Shown: in pieces, positions 8,769 to 20,000 of the stretch
How the letters are laid out: every line of letters begins with the position of its first letter
Position numbering within the stretch: the stretch's first letter is position 1
From: Roseibium sp. MMSF_3544
GTDB lineage: Bacteria > Pseudomonadota > Alphaproteobacteria > Rhizobiales > Stappiaceae
Direction: 5' to 3'
Length of the DNA stretch: 52,768 nt
Assembly: GCF_030732845.1 (NCBI RefSeq)
Contig: NZ_JASHKA010000033.1
Coordinates: 1 to 52,768, forward strand
Program-made: the position numbers and the translations under genes
The notes under the pieces: generated by a model
The model's database searches: none
The model's input: only the letters and a program-made list of their open reading frames with translations
What the model was told of the DNA's origin: nothing

Positions 8769-10256
8769 CTAGCGTAGATGATCTCTTACCGAATAGACAA
8801 TCAAAGCACCTATGCTCCATACCAAGAGCAACACTAACAAAAGAAGAAATGTGCTCAATAGTCGATTTGGGTAAATGGCGTATTCGGGGTATGCTGGACT
8901 GCGAAAAACGGCTAGGTATCGTTGTTGCCGATCAGCTTCTGATCTGGAACGTTCTAAGGAAGCCAGGGCCGTAACATATGCCTGTTGTGCAAACTCACGC
9001 TCGACTTCAAGTGTTTCAAAGTCAGATAGTAGGGCTGATAGAGGTGATGATTTGCTTTGGAATTCACCGGTGCCGACAGCTTCAGCCAGATCAGCTTTGT
9101 TCGAAGCGCCGCTTCCCCCAATCTCATATTGTTTTTTGCGGATTTGTTCCGAGATGGCCGCTTCCTGGCGCCGCAGTTGTGTAACAGCAGGTGAATTTTC
9201 GTCGATCGTACCCTTTAATATCGCAAGACGAGATCTGACCTCGATTAGCTGCCTTTCTAAATCTGCCACAATCTCAAGCTGAACTTCTGCATTTCTAGTT
9301 GGATCGATTGCGTTCTCGGTTTCTCTAAAATTTCGCAATTGGTTTCTGATCAAACGCAGACGTGTCTCGGCGGTTGAAACCTCTTCCTCTGCAAACCGAA
9401 CTGCGTCTTTTCTTGCTTGCTCAGATAAATTGTTAATCAACTCGCCGCTGTATTTTAATACCAAGGCTGCAATGCCAAGCGCATCATCCGGATCAAATGC
9501 TTCCACTTCAAAAGATACAATTCCGGACGTGTTGTCGTAGCTAGGCGTAATCATCCAACTCCAGTAATTTACAATTTCTTCAATTGGCGCATCGGGGTTT
9601 AGCCGGTAGAAAAAATCGATATTTTGATTGCTGTACGCCGCTTTGAAATCGTAGTTTTTTTCCAGCCTTTCAATAAGCTCACGACTTCGGAGGTATTGCA
9701 ACAATATATACGAGTCTGTTGTTGTCGTGCCGGTGCTTGACAGCCCAGACAAAGCACCCAGGAAATCTGATCCCGCCGATCCAACCCCATCAACACCCCG
9801 TACTGCAAATCCTGCGCCCGCAACGTATCGATCTGACGCTACAAATACAAAAAAAATAGTGCCCAAAAAAAATGGGATCAAAACACAAACAAAAAATGAA
9901 ATTGCAAGTATCTTTCGCCGCAATTGCTGTGGGCGCGTTTTCTCAAACCTGCTACTCTTGTCTATTTCGGGGTTTTTGACCGGAAGTGGAATGATTGGAG
10001 CAGCTTTCGGCTTCATTGCTCTAGATTTACTTTCTTTACTTTTCATCATCCCCCTGTCAGGATTTTTCTTAACGACCTCGCGAGTCCTCGTGTTAACGGG
10101 CAGATTATTATCTGATGGACTTGTATTTTTGGTGATTGTTTCCCCGCTGCTCAAGGCTCTTGTTTCCTTGCCTCCAAGCGCTTCGTCTTTCGATTCCGTA
10201 TCGAGTTTTCCAACCACGCTACTATGTTCCTTAGTTCTTTCGCGCCCCTTGGACAT
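8769..10256 (-). CDS. kpsE: Capsule export inner-membrane/periplasmic protein KpsE
   Basis: A 495-residue polysaccharide co-polymerase-type protein that links the KpsMT exporter to the outer-membrane KpsD channel. It has transmembrane segments at about 115-140 and 466-490 with a periplasmic coiled-coil domain between them (e.g. EEEVSTAETRLRLIRNQL and EIVADLERQLIEVRSRLAIL). The PxxP-like segment SPAYPEYAIYPNR before TM2 is a family hallmark. Unusually, about 110 polar, Lys/Ser-rich and probably disordered cytoplasmic residues precede TM1, making the protein longer than E. coli KpsE (about 380). The ATG at 10256 has a poor SD, and starts at residues 70/71 remain possible. It lies 44 bp upstream of kpsM. 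Confidence 0.93.
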   Translation of the reverse strand: MSKGRERTKEHSSVVGKLDTESKDEALGGKETRALSSGETITKNTSPSDNNLPVNTRTREVVKKNPDRGMMKSKESKSRAMKPKAAPIIPLPVKNPEIDKSSRFEKTRPQQLRRKILAISFFVCVLIPFFLGTIFFVFVASDRYVAGAGFAVRGVDGVGSAGSDFLGALSGLSSTGTTTTDSYILLQYLRSRELIERLEKNYDFKAAYSNQNIDFFYRLNPDAPIEEIVNYWSWMITPSYDNTSGIVSFEVEAFDPDDALGIAALVLKYSGELINNLSEQARKDAVRFAEEEVSTAETRLRLIRNQLRNFRETENAIDPTRNAEVQLEIVADLERQLIEVRSRLAILKGTIDENSPAVTQLRRQEAAISEQIRKKQYEIGGSGASNKADLAEAVGTGEFQSKSSPLSALLSDFETLEVEREFAQQAYVTALASLERSRSEADRQQRYLAVFRSPAYPEYAIYPNRLLSTFLLLLVLLLVWSIGALIVYSVRDHLR

Positions 10257-10387
10257 TTTTAATGACTTGGCTCAGTGCATTCCAGTCTAAATACCTAAAT
10301 TACTACTGTTGGTTCAAATTTCACATGCTCAATACAGCGTGAAGGAAAATAAACTCACTGAACCACAACAGTCACAGCTAATCACGA

Positions 10388-11569
10388 TCAAAATGTGACA
10401 ACCGATGTCGACGATCGGCCAACAGCAAGAACATTGATCAAAATACGGGTAAACTTGTTCAGTTCCGCTCCATAGGCATTCGCGACATAGATGATGTCCT
10501 TGTCACGCAGCATGAACGATTGCGCGTAGAAATACGACTCAGCCTGACGCATGTTAACCTGGTAGATCACAGGAACGGCGCCTGTGGACGCAATTTTCGT
10601 CTCCGGTTTCATGCTTCGCACAAGCTCGGGGCTTTCATACCGGAAAACGTACATCCCTACAGAGTTCGCGCGCCCGTCTTCAAGTCCACCAACGCGGCCA
10701 AGAGCTTCAATTAGCGAGACTTCTCCCGCTTGCAGCGGATATTCACCTACCTTTGGAACTGCGCCAAACGCGGTAAAGGTCTGCGGTGTGTGCGCCAAAT
10801 AAATCTGATCACCTGGCCGGACATAAATGTTTTCTCCCTGGTAATCGAAGACTGTTTTGAGGAGTTGGCGCCCCTGCTTGCCGCTTCGAATGAATGTTAC
10901 GTAGGTTTCGCTAGCGTCGTGCGCGTTGCCTCCTGCTTTCGCAACCACATCAAGCAGTCTTTCACCACGAATTGCGAGCGGGTACTGGCCGGGTTTGTTC
11001 ACGGCGCCGCTGACCGTCACTAAGCTGCTGGCGTTTTCCATCAGCGTGACAACGACCTGGGGGTCAACCGCCTTACCACCGAGAGCAATTTGGATGGCGT
11101 CCTGGAGCCGTTCGACAGATTTTCCTGCCGCGTGAACCTTTCCGACATAGGGAACGGTTATCGTTCCGCTCTGATTGACCACAAAGGGGCCAAGTTCGGC
11201 CCGGCCGCCATTTTCAGCGCGTGAGAACAAACCTTCCTCGCCAGGCTCCCAAACAACAACGGAAATGGTATCGCCAATGCCAATGATGTGACTCGGCGCC
11301 CATCTTTTTCCAGGAAAGTACTTTCCAAAACCACTTGGTTTATAGGCCCGTAATGCCGAAACAACATGTGCGTCGAGGGGAACAAGCTCAAAATTCAAAC
11401 CGCTCGGCAAATTTCCGGACTGCGCTTCGATTTCGGCCGAGGTCGGTCCGGATGCTGGGATAAACGAGCATGCGGCCAAGCCCGAAGCGACAATCATTAT
11501 CGAGATCAGGTAACCCACTCCCGTCAAAACTCTTTGAATCGAGCCCTTGTACCCACCGCACACCGACAT
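10388..11569 (-). CDS. kpsD: Outer-membrane polysaccharide export lipoprotein KpsD/Wza-type
   Basis: A 393-residue outer-membrane polysaccharide export lipoprotein forming the capsule exit channel. The ATG at 11569 has GGAAG about 8 nt upstream. It gives a lipoprotein signal peptide with lipobox LAAC and the lipidated Cys at 34. IIGIGDTISVVVWEPGE starts the polysaccharide export (PES) domain, followed by SLBB beta-grasp repeats at VTVSGAVNKPGQYPL and FTAFGAVPKVGEYPL. E. coli KpsD is longer (about 558) and lacks the lipid; this protein resembles the compact Wza/RkpU-like form. It is the first minus-strand kps gene and is divergent from rkpH. Confidence 0.93.
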   Translation of the reverse strand: MSVCGGYKGSIQRVLTGVGYLISIMIVASGLAACSFIPASGPTSAEIEAQSGNLPSGLNFELVPLDAHVVSALRAYKPSGFGKYFPGKRWAPSHIIGIGDTISVVVWEPGEEGLFSRAENGGRAELGPFVVNQSGTITVPYVGKVHAAGKSVERLQDAIQIALGGKAVDPQVVVTLMENASSLVTVSGAVNKPGQYPLAIRGERLLDVVAKAGGNAHDASETYVTFIRSGKQGRQLLKTVFDYQGENIYVRPGDQIYLAHTPQTFTAFGAVPKVGEYPLQAGEVSLIEALGRVGGLEDGRANSVGMYVFRYESPELVRSMKPETKIASTGAVPVIYQVNMRQAESYFYAQSFMLRDKDIIYVANAYGAELNKFTRILINVLAVGRSSTSVVTF

Positions 11570-11646
11570 CAAATGCTTCCAGACCAAGTTGCTGTAAGTT
11601 AATCTTTTTTCAGCTTCCGATAACCTATCGCGCAACGGTTTACAAT

Positions 11647-11663
11647 ATCCGAACGGTCCGGAT
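11647..11663. promoter_or_regulatory. Dyad ATCCG-N7-CGGAT upstream of kpsD
   Basis: A 5-bp inverted repeat with a 7-nt centre lies 78 bp upstream of the kpsD start, in the divergent kpsD/rkpH spacer. Size and location suit a regulator site controlling capsule export, but dyads this short arise by chance. Confidence 0.25.
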
Positions 11664-11789
11664 TCAGTCTAAAATTTGACCCTGAGATCGACAATTTGAC
11701 GAACTTCCAATCCGCATTGTGATACTGAGTTTTTCATCGTCGAGTGGAGGATGAAGTTTGCGGCGATAATAGTTTAGGCCTTGTTCGCA

Positions 11790-12584
11790 ATGGTTGTAAA
11801 AAAGCATCAAATGGAAAAAATTTCATATTCGACAATCCTTATTACCGGAGCGAGTACGGGACTCGGCAAAGCCCTCGCTTTGTCCTTTGCTGAACCTGGC
11901 CTTCAATTGTTCTTGTCGGGCCGGAACTTGGAAGCCCTTGAGGCAACGGGAAAATCATGCCGGGAAAAAGGTGCTGCGGTCGAAATTGAACAAGTGGACG
12001 TTACCTCGTCCGATGAAGTCGAACGCTGGGTGAAAGGGATTTCTGACAAGACAAACATTGATCTAGCAATTGCAAATGCGGGGGTTCTGGATTCGCATGG
12101 TCCGGACCGCCAATTTGAGTCAGCCGACAAGGCTCTCAAGCAATTCGACACCAATCTTGGAGGCAGCGTTCGTTTCATCGCCAGCGTCGTTCCGCATATG
12201 CAAAAACAAAAACGCGGACAGATAGGCCTTATCTGCTCCATGTCCGCTCTTCAGCCGATTGCAGATATGCCCGCATACGCAGCCTCCAAAGCTGGCTTGG
12301 TCGCGTACGGAGAGGCAATCAGCCATTACCTTCATGACGATGGCATCGGCATTAGCGTTATATGTCCTGGATTCGTCAAGACAGCCATTGCCGGTGAGTT
12401 CGTCAGCTGGCGTCCGTTGGAAATCTCTGCCGATCGTGCCGCAGCATTGACCAAACGGGCAATTTTGCAACGCAAGGCTTTCAGCGCATTTCCGCTGTTG
12501 CTTTATTGGGTCATCCTGATAGGCAGGATTGTACCTTGGCGCTTTCGGCGCCTTACGACAAAAGCGTTCAACTACAAACGATGA
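11790..12584 (+). CDS. rkpH: RkpH-like short-chain dehydrogenase (3-ketosphinganine reductase-like)
   Basis: An SDR of about 264 residues. The NADP(H) motif TGASTGLG is at 19-26, NAG at 96-98, and the catalytic Ser150, Tyr163 and Lys167 are in SMSALQP and YAASK. The C-terminal stretch FSAFPLLLYWVILIGRIVP is hydrophobic, as in membrane-associated 3-ketodihydrosphingosine reductases. With rkpG and rkpA next to it, it matches the Sinorhizobium rkp-1 set needed for K-antigen. The likely job is reduction of the 3-keto group left by RkpG. It is convergent with rkpG. The start is uncertain: ATG 11790 (weak AGG upstream), ATG 11811 or TTG 11781. Confidence 0.85.
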   Translation: MVVKKHQMEKISYSTILITGASTGLGKALALSFAEPGLQLFLSGRNLEALEATGKSCREKGAAVEIEQVDVTSSDEVERWVKGISDKTNIDLAIANAGVLDSHGPDRQFESADKALKQFDTNLGGSVRFIASVVPHMQKQKRGQIGLICSMSALQPIADMPAYAASKAGLVAYGEAISHYLHDDGIGISVICPGFVKTAIAGEFVSWRPLEISADRAAALTKRAILQRKAFSAFPLLLYWVILIGRIVPWRFRRLTTKAFNYKR

Positions 12585-12706
12585 ACCCTAGTGGTGTGAC
12601 TTTAGGTAACGTTTAGGTGTGGCGTCGCTGAGACGTTCCGTGGCGCTTGCGACTGTCAAGTCCAGCTGGCTTCTGTTTCGTTGATTGGCACGGAAACGTC
12701 TTCGCC

Positions 12707-14071
12707 TCACCTTGTCAGCTGGTTCAGCGACACGGGATTCGCCTCGAAATCAAGTGCGACCCTTTCGAAAGCATTGATCGCGTTATCGATCTGGATTTCG
12801 GTATGTTCCGAAGTGATGAAGTAACGTAGCCGAGCTGATTTTTCTGGGACCGCCGGAAAAATTATCGGTAAGACGTTTACACCTTCTTCGGACAAGCGAG
12901 ATGCAAGAACAGTTGCTTTTAGCGAATCCCCGATCATCAAGGGTACGATGGCATGGCCTTGGCTTACGCCAACATCCAGCCCCACTCCCGTTGCCGCGCG
13001 TAGGAAGTAATTTCCATTCTGCTGCGCCCGTTGGACACGCTCAGGTTCGGCTTGCATGACGTCTAGAGCTGTGCTCGCCGAGGCGGCAAGTGCCGGAGAC
13101 AAGCCAACGCTGAAAACAAATCCAGACGCCGTAAATTTCAGAAAATCAATAAGGTCGCGTTTCCCGGCAATGTATCCACCGCAGCTGGCAAGGGTCTTTG
13201 ACAGTGTCCCCATCCAGTTATCTACCCTGCTCGGATCCACTCCATAGTGTTCCGCTATACCTCTCCCAGTCTCGCCCAATATGCCGATTGAATGCGCTTC
13301 GTCCACCATGAGCCAGGCCCCGTATTTCTCCTTCAACTCGATAATGGATGGGAGAGTGGCCATGTCGCCATCCATCGAATAAACGCCTTCAACGACGATC
13401 AGGATCTTTCCGTGGTTACCAGCCCGCTCCTTCAAGATGGTTTCAAGTGAATCTAGGTCGTTGTGCTGAAACGCCTGCCGCACAGCGCCGGATAACTTTG
13501 CCCCCGTGACGATGCTGTTGTGAATGTAGGCATCATGAACGATCAGATCGTCTTTCTGCAGGATGTGACCTATTGTCGAAACGTTTGTCGCGTGTCCGCT
13601 GACAAAAACTACGGCTGATTCTGCTTCATGTAATGCGGCCAATTTCTGTTCTAGTTCACCGTGGATCTTGCGTTCACCGGACACAATGCGGCTCGCGCTC
13701 GCGGACATGCCATAGCGATCCGCTGCATCTTTCGCAGCTTGAATGACCGCCGGATGCCCGTTGAGTCCCAAATAATCGTATGATGCGAAGTTCAGAAACT
13801 CCTTGCCGTCAATGACAGCGGTTGGACCGGCACGCTGATCGTGTGTCTTAAAGAACGGGTTCTCGATGCCCAGCAAATCGGCGGCCGCTTTTTGCAGTTT
13901 CATCTGCTGGAACCCGGGCAACGTCGAAAAATCAGGTGCACTCGCACGCGGCGCGCGAACCGGATTGGGGGAAGGAAACTCATTTTGCCGATTTTTCGAG
14001 CGTCGCGCCCAATCCAAGGCGGTCTGACGGCTGCGGGAGTCCAATCCCCCTTTGCCGGATGAAGAACTCAT
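12707..14071 (-). CDS. rkpG: RkpG alpha-oxoamine synthase (AONS/SPT-like)
   Basis: A 454-residue PLP enzyme of the alpha-oxoamine synthase family (8-amino-7-oxononanoate synthase, serine palmitoyltransferase, KBL). The PLP Lys is at 292 in GTLSKTLASCGGY, the ring-stacking/binding motif DEAHS is at 257-261, and the family segment FASYDYLGLNGHP is near 96-107. An N-terminal extension of about 50 polar residues precedes the conserved core. It would condense an acyl thioester with an amino acid, losing CO2, to give a long-chain alpha-amino ketone. Its ATG overlaps the rkpA stop (ATGA, 14068-14071), so it is translationally coupled to the PKS/FAS whose product it probably releases. The biotin-pathway role is unlikely in this context. 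Confidence 0.9.
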   Translation of the reverse strand: MSSSSGKGGLDSRSRQTALDWARRSKNRQNEFPSPNPVRAPRASAPDFSTLPGFQQMKLQKAAADLLGIENPFFKTHDQRAGPTAVIDGKEFLNFASYDYLGLNGHPAVIQAAKDAADRYGMSASASRIVSGERKIHGELEQKLAALHEAESAVVFVSGHATNVSTIGHILQKDDLIVHDAYIHNSIVTGAKLSGAVRQAFQHNDLDSLETILKERAGNHGKILIVVEGVYSMDGDMATLPSIIELKEKYGAWLMVDEAHSIGILGETGRGIAEHYGVDPSRVDNWMGTLSKTLASCGGYIAGKRDLIDFLKFTASGFVFSVGLSPALAASASTALDVMQAEPERVQRAQQNGNYFLRAATGVGLDVGVSQGHAIVPLMIGDSLKATVLASRLSEEGVNVLPIIFPAVPEKSARLRYFITSEHTEIQIDNAINAFERVALDFEANPVSLNQLTR

Positions 14072-17000
14072 TGTAACAAACCGTCTACCTTTAGCTTTTC
14101 CTGCTCGAGAAGGTTACCAAGCGCTGCTTTTTGGTCTTCCGTCAGGTTGGAAGCCACGTGCTGCGCAACCAATTCATCTTTGGCGAAATCCGCACCTTCG
14201 TGTCTTAGCTTGGCCCCTTCATCAGGTCGCACGCGGTTCAGGATCAAATCAGCGAAATCTTCGATATTGGTTCCACCGGAAAGGGTAACGAGCGGGATCT
14301 CGATGTTGAAGCGTTTTTGAACACCCATTCGCAATTCCAGTCCCATCAAGGAGTCCATGCCGAAATCGGCAAGGGGCCGATTGGGCTCGATGTCGTCTAC
14401 CGGAAGCCGAAGGATCTCGCTCAATTCCCGCGCGAGAAGGTCACACACAATCTGTTTCGCTTCCTTGTCGTCTTTCCCGGTAATCATTGCCACAAGGTCA
14501 AGCGTATTTTGTTGTGCGGCCGCATTTGAGCGCGTCAGCGCCAGATGCCGGAACAGGTTCTGCTTCATGACCGGAAGCGCCTGGCTTGTCGTTGCCCAAT
14601 CGAACCGGCCGATATGAATGACGGCTTCCTCGATCCGCCCCTGGTCGCGTCCCATGACGTCTGTAAGCACATCGAGCCCCTCGCGGGCCACGATCATCGA
14701 CGATCCCAGGTGTTTGGACAACTTTTTCGAGACTTCAGCGTTTCGGGCCAGAAAACCAACGTCGCCGATTGCACCCCAGCCGATGGCAAGACCGGGCAGG
14801 CCTTTTTGCCGGCGTGCACGCGCGAGGCCTTCCAGATAACCGTTTGCCGCGACGTAATTGGCCTGTCCCGGATTCCCCAGCATGGTCGTCATCGAGGAGA
14901 ACAATACAAATTGGTCGAGATGGTCTTTACGGGTCAGTTCGTCCAAGTATTTGGCACCCAACACTTTTGGCGCAAGCACCTTCTCAAACCGCTCTTCATC
15001 CAGCGATGTCATCAAGCCGTCGTCCAGAACCATGGCAGTGTGAAAAACGCTCTTTATCGGAGCCTGAAGCCGCAGCTCTTCCAGCGTTTCGTGCAATTCC
15101 TGTTTGTCCGTGACGTCGCATCTGACCGATCGAACCTCGACGCCATTTTGGGCAAGCTGCGCAATCAGAGCTTTGTGTTGCTCGCCAACAGCACCCGACC
15201 TGTTTGTCAGCAAGATCTTCTTCGCACCATGATCGGCAAGCCAGCGCGCGACTTCGCCTCCGAAACCTCCCAGGCCGCCGACGACAACGTGAATTCCGTC
15301 CGCATCGAATGACACTGGCGCAGCTTCGTCCTGACCGCGTATTGAGGACGTAGAAGGCGGCGTGACAAGAATCTTGCCGATATGACCGGAGCGCTGCATC
15401 AGCCTGAAGGCGTCCTGCACGCTGCTGCCTTCGAACAGACGATAGGGAAGCGGGCTGAAATCTTCGCTGCCAAGCTGTCGGAAGACGGCATTTATCATCT
15501 CGTTTGCCAGTCCCAGATCGTGGGACAGCAGCTGGTCCACGTCGATGCCGAAATAGGAAACGTTTTTACGAAAAGGTCTGAGACCGATCTTGGTGTTCTC
15601 GTAATAGTCGCGCTTGCCCAACTCGAGAAAACGGCCGAATGGCCGCACGACCTGGATACTGCGCTCCATAGCCTCGCCGGCAAGCGAATTCAAAACAACG
15701 TGGACGCCCACGTGGTCGGTCAGAGACATAACATCCAGCGAAAAGTTGAGCGATCGAGAATCAAGAACATGATCTGCGCCGAGTGCGGTGAGCAGATCTC
15801 GTTTTTCGGGTGTCCCTGCCGTGGCTATTACGCGGGCGCCGATGCTCTTGGCGATCTGAAGAGCGGCGAGCCCAACACCGCCGGCACCGCCATGCAGCAA
15901 GATCCACTGCCCGCTCTTTAACGCACCCAGCTCAACGAGCGCGTAATAGGCGGTCAGGAACGCAACGGGTATCGTCGCAGCTCCTATGAGGTCTTTATCG
16001 TCTTCCAACTTAATGGCGGCAAATGCGGGAACCGTGACATGCGAAGAAAAGCCGGCACTTGTGAACGCGACGACCGGGTCGCCGACCTTGAGATGTGAAA
16101 CATTGCCGCCAGCCCGGACAATTCGTCCCGAACACTCCAGTCCCAGAGACGGACCACCATATCCGTCTTCCAGCGCTTCTTCCGGCAGCATGCCAAGTGA
16201 CCACATGACATCGCGGAAGTTCAACCCGGTCGCAGAAACTTCGATTTCGACGTCATCGTCACCCGGTAGTGTTCGTGCCGACGGCCGCCAGGAGAGCGTA
16301 CTGAGTGATCCGGCGTAGTCGAATTCAAGAGCCACGCTTTCCGGAGCTTTTGCCCCAGTGTTCCGAAAGCCCGAAACCACGCGGGGCGCACTTGTGCCCT
16401 GCTCGCTGGCGATCAGGTCGCTTTCCTTCGATGGGGCTGAGAGCGCTTCGACAATGCAATCTGCAAAGGAGCCGGTCATTTCGTCTACGGCGACGTCCAG
16501 ACGGCGGACCTTCAGATTCGGGAACTCGTTCTCCAGAACTCTGGAAAACGCCCAAACGGCTGCCTGATCGGGGAAGATCTCGCCTTCGCCTGAGCTGGTT
16601 TCTGACCCGGAGGGCGCAATAATGAACAGGCTTAAGTCGAGTCCTTCGCCTGCTTGCCCGATGGCAATGCAAGTCCTGCAGCGCCGCGTGATTTCAGCGA
16701 CCGGATCTGCACCGTCGCTTTCGGCGCCGAACAGCAGAACAACGTTTTTTTCGTCAGCATCTGCGAAACTGACGCCACTGAAAACTTGCTGCCAGGTAGC
16801 AGCACTTACGGTGTCGAAGCCACTCTCATCTGCGAAAACCGTGTTCGATTGAACACCGGTCTCAGACAGTCTGGCGGACAGGGCCTGTGCGCAAGCACGC
16901 TCATTTACCTGGTTTCCACTGACAATGATGCAACTGGAAGCCCCCTTTGGCGCCTCAACATCATCGTGTTGCGGTGCTCTGGTTTCGATCATCCCTGTTC

Positions 17001-20000
17001 CATAAATGACGCTGGCGGGGTGGCCGCGCACGATGGTTTGTTCGGATCGGACATCAGCAAAGCCCGCCTCGAGCTTGAGCACCGAGACCCATTCCCGATC
17101 GGTTCTCAGTTTGGAAAGTGGAAACTGATCGCTTGTTGCGGCCTCAAGCCAACCTTCGGTCAACCCGAAAATGGAATCGGCAAGCAAGCTTCTTTCCGGC
17201 TCAACAGCAGCAAATTGCGCTTTCCCGCGGGAAGTCTCGACAATTGTTTTCAAGAACGTTCCAACGTCATTGAACTCATGCAGCCGGCCTGACGAAACAA
17301 TGAGATCGAAGGATCGATCCGTCAGGCTTTCCAGCTTCTTTGAAGCATCGAGGACTTCGACGTAACTCGGAGACTCATTGACAGCAGCCAAGCGCGCTGC
17401 GGAGGCAGTCTCCGGATCAGCCACCACAATATTTGCAGCGCCGGCAGGCAGCTTCGAAAGCACAAATTTCGCTAGTTCCAGTCCGGAGCCCGCCAGATCC
17501 AACACTCGCAGCGGCCTGGTGGCCGGCCAGCCTTCGATAAAAGCTTCAATCCATTTCTCGGCGAATTCCAGCCGGGCTGCCGCATCCGGTGAACCAAACC
17601 TGAAATGGTCAACAAGGGCGTTTGACGGTTCGAATTCCACCGTTTTGCCTTGTGCAATTTGAACCGCGACGTTGCGGCACCGCGTTAACAGGGTCGCCGC
17701 TGCAATTTCCTCCGGCTTTTCCCGAAGGATCGCATCGATCAGAAGGTCGAACGCCGGCAGGTCGCCCACGTCCACTAACCCGTATTCGCCAGGATGGGTT
17801 TCCTCCGCGATTTCGACGTGGACCAGCCAATTCAGCAAGGCGTTCAGGTAAAGCCTCACGTCGACCGGAAAATCTTGTTCGCTGACAACTCCGTCTCCCC
17901 TGCTCAGAACCCTCAGAACGTCAATTGCCAATCGTTGCGCTGCCGCCTCCAGCAAAAGGCGGCTTTCGACTTCATGCGACGAGATCAGATTATCTGAAGG
18001 CGAGGCGTTGAGCACCAGGAGCAATTTCTCCGGTCGTTCCAAAGTTGGAAGCGATGCTGCACCGCTATCGGGCCGGGACGCGATCGGTTCCTGCCTGTAA
18101 TGAAACACAAGGTCGGAAGACCGCTTGTGTTCACCGAAACTTACAGCGCGGAACCTGGCTCCTGAAATGACAAGAACGGCTTTGCCGTCGTCGTCAAACA
18201 AGGAAAAGTCAACAAAAACCGACTCATTTGAAATACGACGAGCCGTGATGTCGGCAGTAGCGGGCGGCTTTGCGAGACCGGTTTGCTGGATCGAGTCGAA
18301 ATGTACAGGTACATAGGCGCGAGTGTCTTTAAATGCGAGGTATTTGTCGGCGACAAGCGCGAATACCCCATGGAAACAGGCGTCCAACTCGGCCGGGTGC
18401 ATCGAAAAATCGTGAGCGACAATGCCGTCCTGGAGGTGAACCCTGCAAGCGTTTTCGCCGACCTTCTCGATGACTTTCACTCTTCGGAACGAAGGTCCAT
18501 AATTCATTCCGAACGAACGTGCCAATCCGTAGAGCGTGTCGGCATCAAACGAGGCCTCACTTTCTCTTCGCTGCACCTGTTGGTCTGGAGCGCTGTTCGA
18601 TACCGCCCGGAAGATGCGCCCCTTGGCGTTTAAAGCCCAGTCTTCACCCGACAGGCGACGGCGGCTCGAGACTTCAAAAGTTCCGGTTTCCGGAAAATAC
18701 CGAGTTTGTACTTCAGTCAGATGCTCTGTACTCAGGAACATCGCCTGCACAATGTCCATGTCACGGATTTCGATCTGTTCAGCGTCCCAAAGCTTCTTGC
18801 CAATCGCAAATGCTATCTCGACGTAGCCCGCGCCTGGAAAAATCACGTTCCCGTCGATTTCATGGTCACCAAGAAACGGAACGACTTCCGCATCTATGTG
18901 TGACACCCAGGCGTCCGACGCATCCTCGGTGCTCCAGCCCAATAGCGCGTGCTCGTTTCCGCGCAGCAATCCCGAAATGGCTTCCGACGTTTTTTCGAAA
19001 CGATACGACTTGTTTTGCCAAGGATATGATGGGAGTTGGATATACCGGTCCGGGTTCTCGCCGAACACCACTTCCTCATCCAGTTCAAATCCCTTCAACA
19101 ACGCTTCAGAAACGATATCGAGAATGGGGTCTCTCTCGACCGATTGCTGGGTTGTGAGCGACCCAAGAATGATTGATTCCGGGTCGTGGCTTGCCGCGGT
19201 TTGCCGAATATAGCTCTGCAGAATGGGTTTCGGTCCGATTTCGATGAACCTACGCGCACCTTCCGACAAGGCCGTTTCAATCGCATTCTTGAACTGAACC
19301 GGTTCCCTTAGATTTCGCCACCAATACTGGGTATTGAGCCTGCTTCCCGCCTCTATTGAGCCCGTCACGGTGGAAATAAATGCCACGCCGCCATCGCGTG
19401 CGATGAGTTCGCCGACAGCTTTCTTGAACGGCGCTTCCACGCATTCAATCAGGGAACTGTGGAAGGGATAGTCGAGATCGACCTTCCGGAATGCCAAATG
19501 GTTCTGACGCGCATATCTGCCAAATGCAGCCAGGGCTTCATGCTCACCGGACAAGGAAATCGATTTCGGGCTGTTCACAGCGGCGACTTCAATCTGGCCG
19601 CAGTCTGCTTCGATTAAGGCAGCCCGCGCCTCGTCTTCCGGAAGGACCAGGGCAGCCATGGTACCGTCCCCGGCCACCGCTTCCTGCTCTCTTGAGCGGT
19701 GATGAACGAGCTCGGCCCCATCTTTCAGCGTCATCGCCCCAGACACGACAGCAGCGGCGGCTTCTCCGATGCTGTGGCCCAAAACGAAATCCGGCTTCAA
19801 TCCATAAATCTTCAATGCGCCGCAGAGCGCAATCTGAATGACAAACAGCAAAGGCTGCGCGTTGCTAGTAAGATGCAGGTTCTCGTGCAGTTTGGCGGAG
19901 AAAAGCTGTTCCTTGAGCGAAACACCGGTGGCGTCCGCATAAACGGCCGAGATCCTGTCAAACTCGGACCGGAAGGCGGAATTGTTCAGATAGGCAGCTT

